In this document: positions 25,729-34,490 of the stretch, piece after piece | Position numbering within the stretch: position 1 is the stretch's first letter | Layout of the letters: the number at the start of each line of letters is the position of its first letter | NCBI RefSeq assembly: GCF_014642735.1 | Contig: NZ_BMIV01000013.1 | Coordinates: forward strand, 1 to 64,000 | Direction of reading: 5' to 3' | From: Paracoccus acridae | Lineage (GTDB): Bacteria > Pseudomonadota > Alphaproteobacteria > Rhodobacterales > Rhodobacteraceae | DNA length: 64,000 bases | Translations under genes and position numbers: made by a program | The notes under the pieces: model-generated | Seen by the model: only the letters and a program-made list of their open reading frames with translations | Database searches by the model: none | What the model was told of the DNA's origin: nothing

Positions 25729-26414
25729 TCAGGGACCGAAAGCGGGGATCGTCATGACCGTGTTTCCTCCGGCCCCTGCCGTCCCCTCATTCCGGCAGGC
25801 GAAGGCGACCGGCTGGTCGGCAACCTGCGGCTTGATGATGGAATTGCCGCCCGCCCTGGCCGGAAAGGTCAGCGTCCCTTGCAGGCTGGGCGGCGCATAG
25901 CGGCCCTCATAGCGCAACTCCTCGAACCGTCGCCAGCAATGGCCGAGGACGCGATGTCGGCCGGGCCGAACACCCCGCCCCAGCCGTCGCCCGTGGTCGG
26001 GGCGGGAAGCGTGGCACGGGCTGGGTCGGGGTGGCCCTCTCACCCTCAACGTCTGACGCCGGGACGGGTCGGTCCTTGATCGGGAAGACCGGCTCGCCGG
26101 TCAGGCGGTTCAGGACGAAGGCGAAGCCCATCTTGGTCGGCTGGACCAGGGCGGGCGTCGTCCCGCCCTCGCCGGGGATGTCCACCAGCCTCGGCGCCGA
26201 AACGGTGTCATGGTCCCAGATGTCGTGACGGACCAGTTGGCGCGACCAGACCGTTTCGCCCGTCTCGCCGTCCAGCGCCGTGACCGAGGTCGCAAGCGGG
26301 ATCGGATCCAGCCGCGTGCCGCCATGGTAATCCGCACCGGGCTGGACACGGGCAGATGGACCAGCCCGTCTTCCTCGTCCACGGACATGGCGGTCCAGAC
26401 ATTGGCCGTGCCCG
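25729..26414 (-). pseudogene. Truncated, multiply frameshifted PQQ-dependent sugar dehydrogenase
   Basis: The minus strand encodes the middle and later part of a quinoprotein (glucose/quinate dehydrogenase-like) in pieces. In order: TANVWTAMSVDEEDGLVHLP in one frame; then, after a shift near 26345, ADYHGGTRLDPIPLATSV, WSRQLVRHDIWDHDT and PALVQPTKMGFAFVLNRLTG in a second frame; a third frame near 26000-25940 with GWGGVFGPADIASSA; and a return to the first frame with ELRYEGRYAPPSLQGTL. Both termini are missing, and the SDR stop codon overlaps the 5' break. At least three shifts make sequencing error an unlikely sole cause. An ancestral role in oxidising sugars to the acids used next door is inferred. 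Confidence 0.8.
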
Positions 26415-27182
26415 TCACAGCACCGAGGTCATGCCCCCGTCGGCATAGATGATCTGGCCCGACACATAGCTGGATGCGTCGGATGCCAGGTATATCACCG
26501 TGCCAGCCAGCTCCCTGGGCAGGCCCCAGCGGCGCATCGGCGTGCGTCCCTTGACCCAGGCGTCGAAATCGGGGTTTTCCAGCAGGGCCTTGTTCATCTC
26601 CGTGACCATGTAGCCCGGTCCGATGGCATTGGCCTGGATGCCCTTTTCGCCCCATTCGGCAGCCATGGCCTTGGTCAGCATCACGATGCCGCCCTTGGCC
26701 GCCGTATAGGGGGCGATGGTGACGCGGGCCATCTGCGAATTGACCGAGCCGATGTTGATGATCTTGCCCCGACCGCGCGGGGCCATGCGGCGCGCGGCCT
26801 CTCGGCCGATGACGAAGGCCGAGGTCAGGTTGATGTCGATCACCCGCCGCCAGTCGGCGCTGTCCAGTTCCAGCATGGGACGGCGGAACTGGATGCCTGC
26901 GTTGTTGACCAGGATGTCCACCTCGATCCCCTGGGCGTCCAGGTGCCGGAAGGCCGCGACGATGGCGTCTTCGTCCGCCACGTCGAAGGCAAGCGTCAGC
27001 ACGTCATGCCCCTCCGCGCGCATGGCGGCGGCCGCGGCTTCCAGCCGGTCGGGATCCTGGCCGTTCAGGATGACGCGCGCGTCCGCCCCGGCCAGTCCTT
27101 CCGCGAAGGCCCGCCCCAGCCCCCGCGACGAACCGGTGACAAGGGCCGTCCTGCCGGTCAGGTCAAACAGCGAAATGGACAT
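26415..27182 (-). CDS. SDR family oxidoreductase, gluconate 5-dehydrogenase-like
   Basis: The 255-residue protein is a classical short-chain dehydrogenase: NAD(P) motif TGSSRGLGRAFA, NNAG at about 90, the catalytic Ser/Tyr/Lys in IGSVNSQMARVTIAPYTAAKGG, and the C-terminal YVSGQIIYADGGM. It resembles Ga5DH (IdnO/Gno)-type enzymes acting on aldonates or keto-aldonates. I choose the ATG at 27182, with AGGAG 8 bases upstream. It is the last gene of a leftward run with XylD, GarR/GlxR-like and DenD-like genes, so it should act on the same class of sugar acids. Confidence 0.85.
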   Translation of the reverse strand: MSISLFDLTGRTALVTGSSRGLGRAFAEGLAGADARVILNGQDPDRLEAAAAAMRAEGHDVLTLAFDVADEDAIVAAFRHLDAQGIEVDILVNNAGIQFRRPMLELDSADWRRVIDINLTSAFVIGREAARRMAPRGRGKIINIGSVNSQMARVTIAPYTAAKGGIVMLTKAMAAEWGEKGIQANAIGPGYMVTEMNKALLENPDFDAWVKGRTPMRRWGLPRELAGTVIYLASDASSYVSGQIIYADGGMTSVL

Positions 27183-27230
27183 CTTCAACTCTCCTCGGAC
27201 GGCTGGTCGGACAGGGGCGGCCCTGCCGCA

Positions 27231-29009
27231 TCAATGGTTGTGGCGGGGCAGGGTCGCGCTGATGCGGCGGAAGTCGTCGGCGCCGCGGATCGTCGCGCCA
27301 TCGGCAAGCTGCGTCACCGTTTCGCGATAGATCTGCTGCCAGGGCGTGGCCGAGGGCGGGACGGGCGGCAGCCCCTCGGCCCTGCGGCGCGCGATCTCGG
27401 CCTCGTCCACCAGCATGTCGCAGCGGCCCTGGTTCAGGTCGATGCGGATCCGGTCGCCCGTGCGCAGGAAGGCAAGCCCGCCCCCCGCCGCGCTTTCCGG
27501 CGAGGCGTTCAGGATCGACGGGCTGTCTGCCGTCCCCGACTGCCGCCCGTCGCCCAAGGTGGGCAGGCTGCGGATGCCCCGTTTCAACAGGCGGTCGGGC
27601 GGCTGCATGTTCACCACCTCGGCCGCGCCGGGCCAGCCAAGCGGCCCCGCGCCACGGATCACCAGAATCGAGTTCTCGTCGATGGGCAGATCCGGGTCGT
27701 TGATCCGGTCGTGGTAATCGGCGGACCCGTCGAAGACGAAGGCCGTGCCCTCGAACACGCCCTCGTGGCCGGGCTGGCACAGGTAGCGGGCGCGGAAATC
27801 CTCGGAAATCACGCTGGTCTTCATGATCGCGAAGTCGAACAGGTTGCCCTTCAGCACCAGGAAACCCGCGCGGTCCATCAAGGGCGCGTCGAAGGGGCGG
27901 ATCACCTCTCGGTCGGTGGCCTCGCGGTTCTTCAGGTTCTCGGCCATGGTCCGGCCGGTGACGGTGGGGCAGTCGCCTTCCAGCAGGCCCGCCTGCAGCA
28001 GTTCCCACATGATCGCAGGCACCCCGCCCGCGCGGTGGAAGCGTTCGCCCAGATAGGCGCCGGCGGGCTGGACATTGGCCAGCAAGGGCACGTCATAGCC
28101 GTGCGTCTGCCAGTCGGACGGATCCAGCGCCACGCCCGCATGCTTGGCCATCGCCATCAGATGCGGCTGGGCATTGGTGGACCCGCCGATGGCCGAATTG
28201 ACGCGGATCGCGTTCAGGAAGGCCCCGCGCGTCAGGATATGCGACGGGCGCAGATCCTCTCGCACCAGTTCGACGGCGCGCAAGCCGGTGCGATAGGCGA
28301 TCTGGCCCCGTTCGCGATAGGCGGCGGGGATCGCCGCGCAGCCGGTCAGCGACATGCCAAGCGCCTCGGCGATGGCGTTCATCGTGGAGGCGGTGCCCAT
28401 CGTGTTGCAATGCCCGATGGACGGTGCGCTGTCCAAGGCGGTTTGCAGGAATTCGTCGCGGCTGATCTCTCCGGCGGCGTATTTGCGGCGCGACTGCCAG
28501 ATCACGGTGCCCGACCCCGCCAGCTTGCCTTCGTGCCAGCCGTCCAGCATCGGCCCGCCCGACAGCACGATGGCCGGGATGTCCACCGTCGCCGCCGCCA
28601 TGATCGCGGACGGCGTGGTCTTGTCGCAGCCGGTGGTCAGCACCACCCCGTCGAAGGGATAGCCGTAAAGCAGTTCCACTAGGCCCAGATAGGCCAGGTT
28701 GCGGTCCAGCGCGGCGGTGGGGCGCTTGCAGTTCTCGAACAGGGGGTGGCTGGGAAACTCGATGGGGATGCCGCCCGCGTCGCGGATGCCGTCGCGCACC
28801 CGGCGGGCCAGATCCAGGTGGTGGCGGTTGCAGGGGTTCAGGTCGCTGCCCGACTGGGCGATGCCGATGATGGGGCGGCCTGACCGCAATTCCTCGGGCG
28901 TGGTGCCATAGTTCATGAACCGTTCAAGATAAAGCGCGGTCATGTCGGCATGGTCGGGATTGTCGAACCAGTCCTGCGAACGCAGGCGGCGGGGCGGGGT
29001 GTCAGTCAT
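27231..29009 (-). CDS. xylD: D-xylonate dehydratase (IlvD/EDD family)
   Basis: The 592-residue enzyme dehydrates an aldonate to a 2-keto-3-deoxy acid. It agrees closely, from memory, with Caulobacter XylD: WFDNPDHADMTALYLERFMN at the start, GGPMLDGWHE, GAGPLGWPGAAEVVNMQPP and the shared C-terminal LPRHNH. The iron-sulfur cysteines are in place: Cys 60 (NPCNRHH), Cys 128 (TTGCDKTTP) and Cys 201 (GHCNTMGT). The start at 29009 overlaps the stop of the preceding dehydrogenase gene (ATGA), so the operon is coupled. D-xylonate is the likeliest substrate; L-arabinonate or D-fuconate cannot be ruled out. Confidence 0.87.
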   Translation of the reverse strand: MTDTPPRRLRSQDWFDNPDHADMTALYLERFMNYGTTPEELRSGRPIIGIAQSGSDLNPCNRHHLDLARRVRDGIRDAGGIPIEFPSHPLFENCKRPTAALDRNLAYLGLVELLYGYPFDGVVLTTGCDKTTPSAIMAAATVDIPAIVLSGGPMLDGWHEGKLAGSGTVIWQSRRKYAAGEISRDEFLQTALDSAPSIGHCNTMGTASTMNAIAEALGMSLTGCAAIPAAYRERGQIAYRTGLRAVELVREDLRPSHILTRGAFLNAIRVNSAIGGSTNAQPHLMAMAKHAGVALDPSDWQTHGYDVPLLANVQPAGAYLGERFHRAGGVPAIMWELLQAGLLEGDCPTVTGRTMAENLKNREATDREVIRPFDAPLMDRAGFLVLKGNLFDFAIMKTSVISEDFRARYLCQPGHEGVFEGTAFVFDGSADYHDRINDPDLPIDENSILVIRGAGPLGWPGAAEVVNMQPPDRLLKRGIRSLPTLGDGRQSGTADSPSILNASPESAAGGGLAFLRTGDRIRIDLNQGRCDMLVDEAEIARRRAEGLPPVPPSATPWQQIYRETVTQLADGATIRGADDFRRISATLPRHNH

Positions 29010-29899
29010 CGGTCGTCCTTCGCTTCGGGATGCGCGCCATTCATCGCTTCCAGATGAAGCAGCAGCCCGCTGTGGTCTGTGTCGCCATGGCCCGAGGCCA
29101 CGAAATCGCTGAAGGCCGTTCGCACCGTTTCGGTCAGTGGCAGGGTCAGCCCCGCGCCCGCCGCCAGATCGGCGACGGCGTTCAGGTCCTTCAACTGGAA
29201 CCGGGAAGACCCGCCCGGCCGGAAGTCCCGCGCGACCATCCGGCCGCCATGCAGGTCCAGGATGCGGCTTTCGGCAAAGCCGCCGCGAATCGACTCGCGG
29301 AATTTGGCGCGGTCGGCCCCGCCGGATGACACCAGCATCATCGCCTCGGCCACGGCGCCGATGGTGATGGCGACGATCTGCTGGTTCGCCAGCTTGCAGA
29401 CCTGTCCCGCCCCTGCCGGCCCGACATGCGTCAACCGGCCCAGCGGCGCCATGACATCGGCGATGCGGGCGATCACCGCGGCATCGCCGCCGGCCATCAG
29501 CGCAAGCGTGCCGTTCTCGGCCCCCGGAACCCCGCCGGAAACCGGGCAATCGACCGCCGCGATGCCCTTGGCGGCCAGTGCCGCGGCATGGTCGCGGGCC
29601 TGCGCGGGCGCGATGGAGGAGGTATCGACCAGCACCGCGTCCCTGGACATGGCATCAACGACGCCGCGCGCGAACAGCACATCGGCCACCGCGGCCCCGT
29701 CGGCCAGCATGGTGAACACGACCTCGGCGCCGGCCACGGCCTGCGCGGGATCGGCGGCGGGCACGGCGCCCGCCTGGGCCAGCGCCTGCGCCTTTTCCGA
29801 GCTGCGGTTCCAGACGGTGACATGGTGGCCCGCCGCCAGCAGGCGCCGCACCATCGGCGCGCCCATCAGCCCGGTTCCCAGGAACGCGATCCGGGTCAT
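29006..29899 (-). CDS. 3-hydroxyisobutyrate dehydrogenase-family reductase (GarR/GlxR-like)
   Basis: The 297-residue beta-hydroxyacid dehydrogenase has the N-terminal dinucleotide motif GTGLMGAPMVRRLL, the substrate motif DCPVSGGVPGAENG and the catalytic lysine region GAGQVCKLANQQIV. Such enzymes reduce tartronate semialdehyde or oxidise 3-hydroxy acids. It overlaps both neighbours by four bases (ATGA), so it is co-translated with XylD and the DenD-like gene. Within a sugar-acid operon, tartronate semialdehyde/2-hydroxy-3-oxopropionate or a tetronate is the most plausible substrate. Confidence 0.84.
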   Translation of the reverse strand: MTRIAFLGTGLMGAPMVRRLLAAGHHVTVWNRSSEKAQALAQAGAVPAADPAQAVAGAEVVFTMLADGAAVADVLFARGVVDAMSRDAVLVDTSSIAPAQARDHAAALAAKGIAAVDCPVSGGVPGAENGTLALMAGGDAAVIARIADVMAPLGRLTHVGPAGAGQVCKLANQQIVAITIGAVAEAMMLVSSGGADRAKFRESIRGGFAESRILDLHGGRMVARDFRPGGSSRFQLKDLNAVADLAAGAGLTLPLTETVRTAFSDFVASGHGDTDHSGLLLHLEAMNGAHPEAKDDR

Positions 29900-30879
29900 G
29901 GCGTGCCGCCCAGTTCATCCTCGACATGGGCGCGGATGATGTCGTCGAAGCTGTCTTCGGACACGAAGCCCAATTCGCGGGCGCGTTTCGCCTCGAAGCC
30001 CGGCGCCCAGCCTTCGCACATGCGGGTGATGGCGGGGTCCGGTTCGCGGCGGATCAGTTTCACCGCGTCTTGGCCCGCGACGCGGCGAAGGGCCTCGATC
30101 TGGTCGCCCACCGTGGCGCTGACGCCCGGCATCGACAGGTTTCGGCGCGGCCCCACCTTGGACAGGTCCATGCTGGCCGCGTGGATCATGAAGCCCACCG
30201 CCGACCGGGGCGAGGTGTGCCAGTGCCGGACGCTGTCGGGCACCGGCAGGACGGCCTCTTGCCCGACAAGAGGTTCGCGCAGGATCGAGGAGAAGAAGCC
30301 CGAGGCCGCCTTGTTGGGCTTGCCGGGGCGAATGCAGATCGTGGGCAGGCGGATGCCGATCCCGTCGAAGAAGCCGCGGCGCGTATAATCGGCCAGCAGC
30401 AGTTCCGTGATCGCCTTCTGCGTGCCATAGCTGGTCAGCGGCGTCGCGTGGAAATCGTCGGGGATCGGATAGGGCAGCGGCGCCCCCATCACCGCGATGG
30501 ACGAGGCGAAGACCACGCGCGGGAAATAGCCGTCGGCGGCATGGGCGTGGCGGATCGCCTCAAACAGGTCGCGGGTGGCGTCCAGGTTGATCCGGTAGCC
30601 CTTCTCGAAATCGGCCTCGGCCTCGCCCGACACGATGGCGGCGAAATGGAAGATGATATCCGGCCGTCCCTGGATCAGTTCGGCGGCGGTGCCGGGCGCA
30701 GAGAGATCCGCGGCAAGCAGCCGAACCTGTCCCGCGAAACCTTCCGGCATGTCGGGCGCGATCACGTCGACCAGGGTCATTTCCTTGACCGGGGTTCCGG
30801 CGATTTCGCCTATCTGCACAAGCCGTTGCGTCAGCTTGCGGCCCAGCATCCCCGCGGCCCCGATGGTCAGCACATGCAT
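29896..30879 (-). CDS. denD: D-erythronate dehydrogenase-like NAD-dependent epimerase family protein
   Basis: The 327-residue extended SDR begins with MHVLTIGAAGMLGRKL and carries the catalytic SSIAVMG and TSYGTQKAITE (Tyr/Lys) motifs, plus GIGIRLPTICIRPGKPNKAASGF, a hallmark of the DenD group. DenD oxidises D-erythronate to 2-keto-erythronate in four-carbon acid catabolism. No DenA/DenB-type kinase or DenC isomerase genes accompany it, so its use here may differ. It is the first gene of the leftward operon, facing the FAD oxidoreductase gene across a 99-base gap with a GntR-type site. Confidence 0.8.
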   Translation of the reverse strand: MHVLTIGAAGMLGRKLTQRLVQIGEIAGTPVKEMTLVDVIAPDMPEGFAGQVRLLAADLSAPGTAAELIQGRPDIIFHFAAIVSGEAEADFEKGYRINLDATRDLFEAIRHAHAADGYFPRVVFASSIAVMGAPLPYPIPDDFHATPLTSYGTQKAITELLLADYTRRGFFDGIGIRLPTICIRPGKPNKAASGFFSSILREPLVGQEAVLPVPDSVRHWHTSPRSAVGFMIHAASMDLSKVGPRRNLSMPGVSATVGDQIEALRRVAGQDAVKLIRREPDPAITRMCEGWAPGFEAKRARELGFVSEDSFDDIIRAHVEDELGGTP

Positions 30880-30934
30880 TCGCGCCCTCCCTTTCCAGAT
30901 CCGGCTGGAAAACCGGACGATTTAGATTAGTATG

Positions 30935-30947
30935 ATTGTCTGATGAC
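30935..30947. promoter_or_regulatory. Probable GntR operator in the divergent sugar-acid promoter
   Basis: ATTGTCTGATGAC lies in the AT-rich gap between the leftward and rightward operons. The 13-mer TAYGRTTGTCTGA is shared with the site at 33261-33273 before the XylX-like gene. The encoded FadR-type regulator (32477) is the likely binder. Confidence 0.5.
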
Positions 30948-30978
30948 CTGCAAACATAAATATCCGTAAGGCGCGGCG

Positions 30979-32442
30979 ATGCACGATCAACAGGAACTGC
31001 CTGACATGGCGGCCGGGGTTTCCGGTGAAAAAGATCTGTCCCTGGCAGAACGGCTGACCGCGATGCTGGGCCCGGACATGGTGCTGACCGGCGAGGCGGT
31101 CCTGCCCTATTGCCGCGACTGGCATGGCGATGTGCAAAGCGACGCGGTTGCAGTCCTGCGCCCGCGCGACACCGCCGAGGTGCAGGCTTGCGTCCGCGCC
31201 GCCGTGGCCCTGGACCTGCAGATCGTGCCGCAGGGCGGCAATACCGGGCTGGTCCTAGGCGCCCTGCCCGACCAGCCTGCCCGGCAGGTGGTCGTCACGC
31301 TTGAGCGCATGTCGCGCATCCGCTGCCTGGACCCCGACAACTTTTCCGCCGTGGTCGAGGCGGGGGCGGTCCTTGAACAGGTCAAGGAGGCCGTGGCGGC
31401 AGTGGGCCTGTATTTCCCGCTGACCCTGGGCGCGCAGGGCAGCTGCCAGATCGGGGGCAATGTGTCCACCAATGCGGGCGGGGTGAACGTGCTGCGCTAT
31501 GGCATGACGCGCGAACTGGTTCTGGGGCTGGAGGTGGTGCTGCCCGACGGCCAGCTGTTCGACGGGCTGTCGCAACTGCGCAAGGACAACAGCGGCCTCG
31601 ACCTCAAGCAGCTTTTCATCGGCGCGGAAGGCACGCTGGGCATCGTCACCGCCGTGTCGATCAAGCTGCTGCCCGCCCCCGAAAAGGTCGCCACCGCCCT
31701 TGTCGCCCTGCCCCGGCTTGAGGACGCGATCGAGCTTTACCGCCGGGCGCGCCGGGATTGCTGCGACCTGATGTCGGCCTTCGAGTTCATGCCGCCCCTG
31801 GCCATCGACCTGGCAAGGGAAGCGATGCCGGACCTGCCGATCCCGCTGGACGCCGCCCATCCCGCCTATGCCCTGATCGAGATCTCGGGATCGGGCTTGG
31901 TCGATATCGACGACCTGATGCACCGCTTCCTGGAATCCGCCTTCGAATCAGGCCTTGCCGTCGATGGGGTGGTGGCCCAGTCGCAGGCGCAGGCCCGCAA
32001 CCTTTGGGCGATCCGCGAAGGCATGAACCTGGGCCAGGCTCAGCGTGGCCGGCACCTGCGGACCGACGTGTCGGTGCCTCTGTCCCGCCTGGCCGATTTC
32101 GTGGCCGAGGCCGAGGCCGCGGTCACCGCGCGGATGCCGGGCTGCATCTGCGTATCCTATGGCCATGTGGGCGACGGCAATGTCCACCTGAACGTCCTGC
32201 CGGACTTTGCCCAGGGTCCCGCCGGCATCGACGCCCAGATCCTGACGGCAAAGAAGATCGTGAACGAGGTACTGGACCGATACAACGGCTCGATCAGCGC
32301 GGAACATGGCATCGGGCGGCTGAAGAAAGCCGATTTCGACGACCGCCTGCCTGCGGTAAGGCGTCATCTTCTTGCTTTGATCAAGAACGCGTTGGACCCG
32401 AAGATGACGATGAATCCCGGCTGCCAGGTCGATCCTTCCTGA
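30979..32442 (+). CDS. FAD-linked 2-hydroxy-acid oxidoreductase (GlcD / D-2-hydroxyglutarate dehydrogenase type)
   Basis: The 487-residue protein is a PCMH-type flavoprotein. The FAD domain shows VPQGGNTGLVLGALP, LGAQGSCQIGGNVSTNAGG and FIGAEGTLGIVTAVSIK; the C-terminal cap has YGHVGDGNVHLNV with the substrate/metal His residues and ends with AEHGIGRLKK and LDPKMTMNPG. It transfers electrons from a D-2-hydroxy acid to quinone or an electron-transfer flavoprotein. It is followed after 34 bases by the FadR-type regulator. Within this cluster it may oxidise glycolate, a 2-hydroxy-glutarate-type product or the aldonate itself. Confidence 0.85.
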   Translation: MHDQQELPDMAAGVSGEKDLSLAERLTAMLGPDMVLTGEAVLPYCRDWHGDVQSDAVAVLRPRDTAEVQACVRAAVALDLQIVPQGGNTGLVLGALPDQPARQVVVTLERMSRIRCLDPDNFSAVVEAGAVLEQVKEAVAAVGLYFPLTLGAQGSCQIGGNVSTNAGGVNVLRYGMTRELVLGLEVVLPDGQLFDGLSQLRKDNSGLDLKQLFIGAEGTLGIVTAVSIKLLPAPEKVATALVALPRLEDAIELYRRARRDCCDLMSAFEFMPPLAIDLAREAMPDLPIPLDAAHPAYALIEISGSGLVDIDDLMHRFLESAFESGLAVDGVVAQSQAQARNLWAIREGMNLGQAQRGRHLRTDVSVPLSRLADFVAEAEAAVTARMPGCICVSYGHVGDGNVHLNVLPDFAQGPAGIDAQILTAKKIVNEVLDRYNGSISAEHGIGRLKKADFDDRLPAVRRHLLALIKNALDPKMTMNPGCQVDPS

Positions 32443-32476
32443 TCGGGCGCCGGCATACCCCAAAAGGAGTTGGAAG

Positions 32477-33193
32477 ATGAACGGCGACTTTACCCAGATC
32501 ATGCGTACCGAACACCTGCCGACCCGCATCGCCACCCAGTTTTCGCGGCAGATCCAGAAGGGCGCGCTGAAGCCCGGCGACAAGCTGCCCACGGAACTGG
32601 CCATGTCGAAAAGCTTCGGGGTCAGCCGGACCGTCATCCGCGAAGCCATCGCGCAACTGCGCAACGAGGGCATGATCGAGACCCGCCAGGGCGTCGGCGC
32701 CTTTGTGATCGAACGCCCGACCCGCCACATCCGCCTGGACGACGGCGGGCAGATGGACAAGCACGCCTTCCGCGACCTGTTCCAGTTGCGCGTCCCGCTG
32801 GAGATCGAGGCCGCGGGGCTGGCCGCCACCTATCACCGGGCCGAACACCTGCAGCAGATGGACGAGGCCTTGGCCCGCATCACCGCGACCGGCGAAAATG
32901 CCAATGACGGCATCGTGGCCGACCTGGATTTCCACCGGACCATCGCGATGGCGACGGGCAACGATTACTTCGTCCAGTTCCTGGGCGCCATTTCCGACCG
33001 GATCATGCAGACCATCGTCGCCTCGCGCGAACGGCTGCAACTGGACGAGATCGTGGCGGTGGTCCGGCGCGAGCACGGCGAACTGCGCGACGCCATCGCC
33101 GCGCGCGATCCGCTGCGCGCACGCGAGGCGATGCGGACGCATATGCGCAATTCGGCCGAACGGGTGGCCCTGCAACTGGAGGTTTATGCCTGA
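32477..33193 (+). CDS. FadR-subfamily GntR regulator of the sugar-acid cluster
   Basis: The 238-residue regulator has a GntR winged helix (residues 12-75: LKPGDKLPTELAMSKSFGVSRTVIREAI, then GMIETRQGVGAFV) and an FCD effector domain with the metal-binding pattern DLDFHRTIAMATGN and a final EHGELRDAIAARDP helix. A ribosome binding site (AAGGAG) precedes the ATG. Matching TTGTCTGA sites lie before the divergent operons and before the XylX-like gene, so it probably represses both until a sugar acid or keto-acid binds. Confidence 0.87.
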   Translation: MNGDFTQIMRTEHLPTRIATQFSRQIQKGALKPGDKLPTELAMSKSFGVSRTVIREAIAQLRNEGMIETRQGVGAFVIERPTRHIRLDDGGQMDKHAFRDLFQLRVPLEIEAAGLAATYHRAEHLQQMDEALARITATGENANDGIVADLDFHRTIAMATGNDYFVQFLGAISDRIMQTIVASRERLQLDEIVAVVRREHGELRDAIAARDPLRAREAMRTHMRNSAERVALQLEVYA

Positions 33194-33263
33194 CGCCATC
33201 CGGCGGTATGGGAAAGTTTCTCGTGGACAACGGGCCGTCATCGCAATTATGGTCCGATCATAC

Positions 33264-33284
33264 GGTTGTCTGACATCGACAACC
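33264..33284 (+). promoter_or_regulatory. GntR operator dyad before the XylX-like/TRAP operon
   Basis: GGTTGTC-N7-GACAACC is a perfect 7-base inverted repeat, containing the shorter palindrome TGTCTGACA. It lies 38 bases before the XylX-like GTG start and shares TTGTCTGA with the site at 30935-30947. Confidence 0.6.
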
Positions 33285-33322
33285 CCGGTGCTGGAGGGCA
33301 CCGACGCGAGGGAGGAGAATAC

Positions 33323-34489
33323 GTGGCTTCAATGCAGGCGCTGACGTCAGCCATGCTTTTGCCGGACGATGCGGATCGCGCGATCCTGTTGGGCCGGGTC
33401 TGGTCCGACCGACTGGGCGGCCCCTGCCCTGTCCTGCTGCGCGACGGGCGGCTGTTCGACCTGTCAGGCATCTCGGCCACCATGTCCGGCCTTCTGGAAC
33501 GCCACGACCTGATGGCGGCGGTCACGACCGATGGCCTGCCCGATCTGGGTGCCTTGGACGATTTCCTGGACGGCACGGCGGGTCGCCTGCTGGCGCCAAT
33601 CGATCTGCAGGCCGTCAAGGCCGCGGGCGTCACCTTTGCCGACAGCATGCTGGAACGCGTGATCGAGGAACAGGCCCGTGGCGACAGCGCCCGCGCCCAG
33701 GACGTGCGCGCCCGCTTGGCCCCGGTGATCGGCGACAGCCTGCGCGGCGTCCGGGCCGGGTCCGAAAAGGCCGGGCAGGTCAAGGCGCTGCTGCAGGAAA
33801 TGGGCCTGTGGTCGCAATACCTGGAAGTGGGCATCGGCCCGGATGCCGAGATCTTCACCAAGGCCCAGCCCATGTCGGCGGTCGGCTGCGGCGACAAGGT
33901 CGGCATCCATCCCATGTCCGAATGGAACAACCCCGAGCCCGAGGTCGTGCTGGTCGTGCGGTCCGACGGCACGATCCTGGGTGCGACGCTTGGCAACGAC
34001 GTGAACCTGCGCGACGTCGAGGGGCGGTCGGCTCTGCTGCTGGGCAAGGCCAAGGACAACAACGCCTCCTGCGCCATCGGCCCCTTCATCCGCCTGTTCG
34101 ACGACGGTTTCACCCAAGGCGACCTGGACCGGCTGCGCGTGTCCTTGCGGGTCGAGGGCGAGGACGGCTTCGTGATGACCGGCGAAAGCCCGATGGAGGC
34201 GATCAGCCGCAGCCCCGCCGACCTGGTCGGCCAGCTTCTGAACCGATCGCACCAGTATCCCGACGGGGCGGTGCTGTTCCTGGGCACCATGTTCGCCCCG
34301 GTCAAGGATCGCCGGGGCGCGGGCCAAGGCTTCACCCACGAGGTCGGCGACCGGGTCGAGATCGCGTCCCCCCGCCTGGGCCGGCTGGTCAACTGGGTGG
34401 ACCGGACCGACCGCTGCCCTCCATGGGATTTCGGCGTGGGCGCGCTGATGCGCAACCTGGTCGGGCGCGGCCTTGGCGAAAGGATCTGA
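33323..34489 (+). CDS. xylX: 2-keto-3-deoxy-D-xylonate dehydratase-like, FAH family (XylX type)
   Basis: The 388-residue protein is a fumarylacetoacetate-hydrolase-superfamily enzyme that reads like Caulobacter XylX along its whole length: KAAGVTFADSMLERVIEEQA, GLWSQYLEVGIGPDAEIFTK, WNNPEPEVVL (metal Glu residues), GNDVNLRDVEGRSALLLGKA and HQYPDGAVLFLGTMFAP. XylX converts 2-keto-3-deoxyxylonate to 2-oxoglutarate semialdehyde. I use the GTG at 33323, 7 bases after GGAGG; an ATG three codons later is the alternative. With XylD it supplies two consecutive Weimberg steps. The last enzyme, 2-oxoglutarate semialdehyde dehydrogenase, is not in the window. Confidence 0.82.
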   Translation: MASMQALTSAMLLPDDADRAILLGRVWSDRLGGPCPVLLRDGRLFDLSGISATMSGLLERHDLMAAVTTDGLPDLGALDDFLDGTAGRLLAPIDLQAVKAAGVTFADSMLERVIEEQARGDSARAQDVRARLAPVIGDSLRGVRAGSEKAGQVKALLQEMGLWSQYLEVGIGPDAEIFTKAQPMSAVGCGDKVGIHPMSEWNNPEPEVVLVVRSDGTILGATLGNDVNLRDVEGRSALLLGKAKDNNASCAIGPFIRLFDDGFTQGDLDRLRVSLRVEGEDGFVMTGESPMEAISRSPADLVGQLLNRSHQYPDGAVLFLGTMFAPVKDRRGAGQGFTHEVGDRVEIASPRLGRLVNWVDRTDRCPPWDFGVGALMRNLVGRGLGERI

Positions 34490-34490
34490 C

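Noticed and set aside
12000..27000. Insertion sequence or transposon as cause of the gene damage at 13-14.6 kb and 25.7-26.4 kb
   Set aside because: I found no transposase fragment, terminal inverted repeats or target duplications around the breaks.
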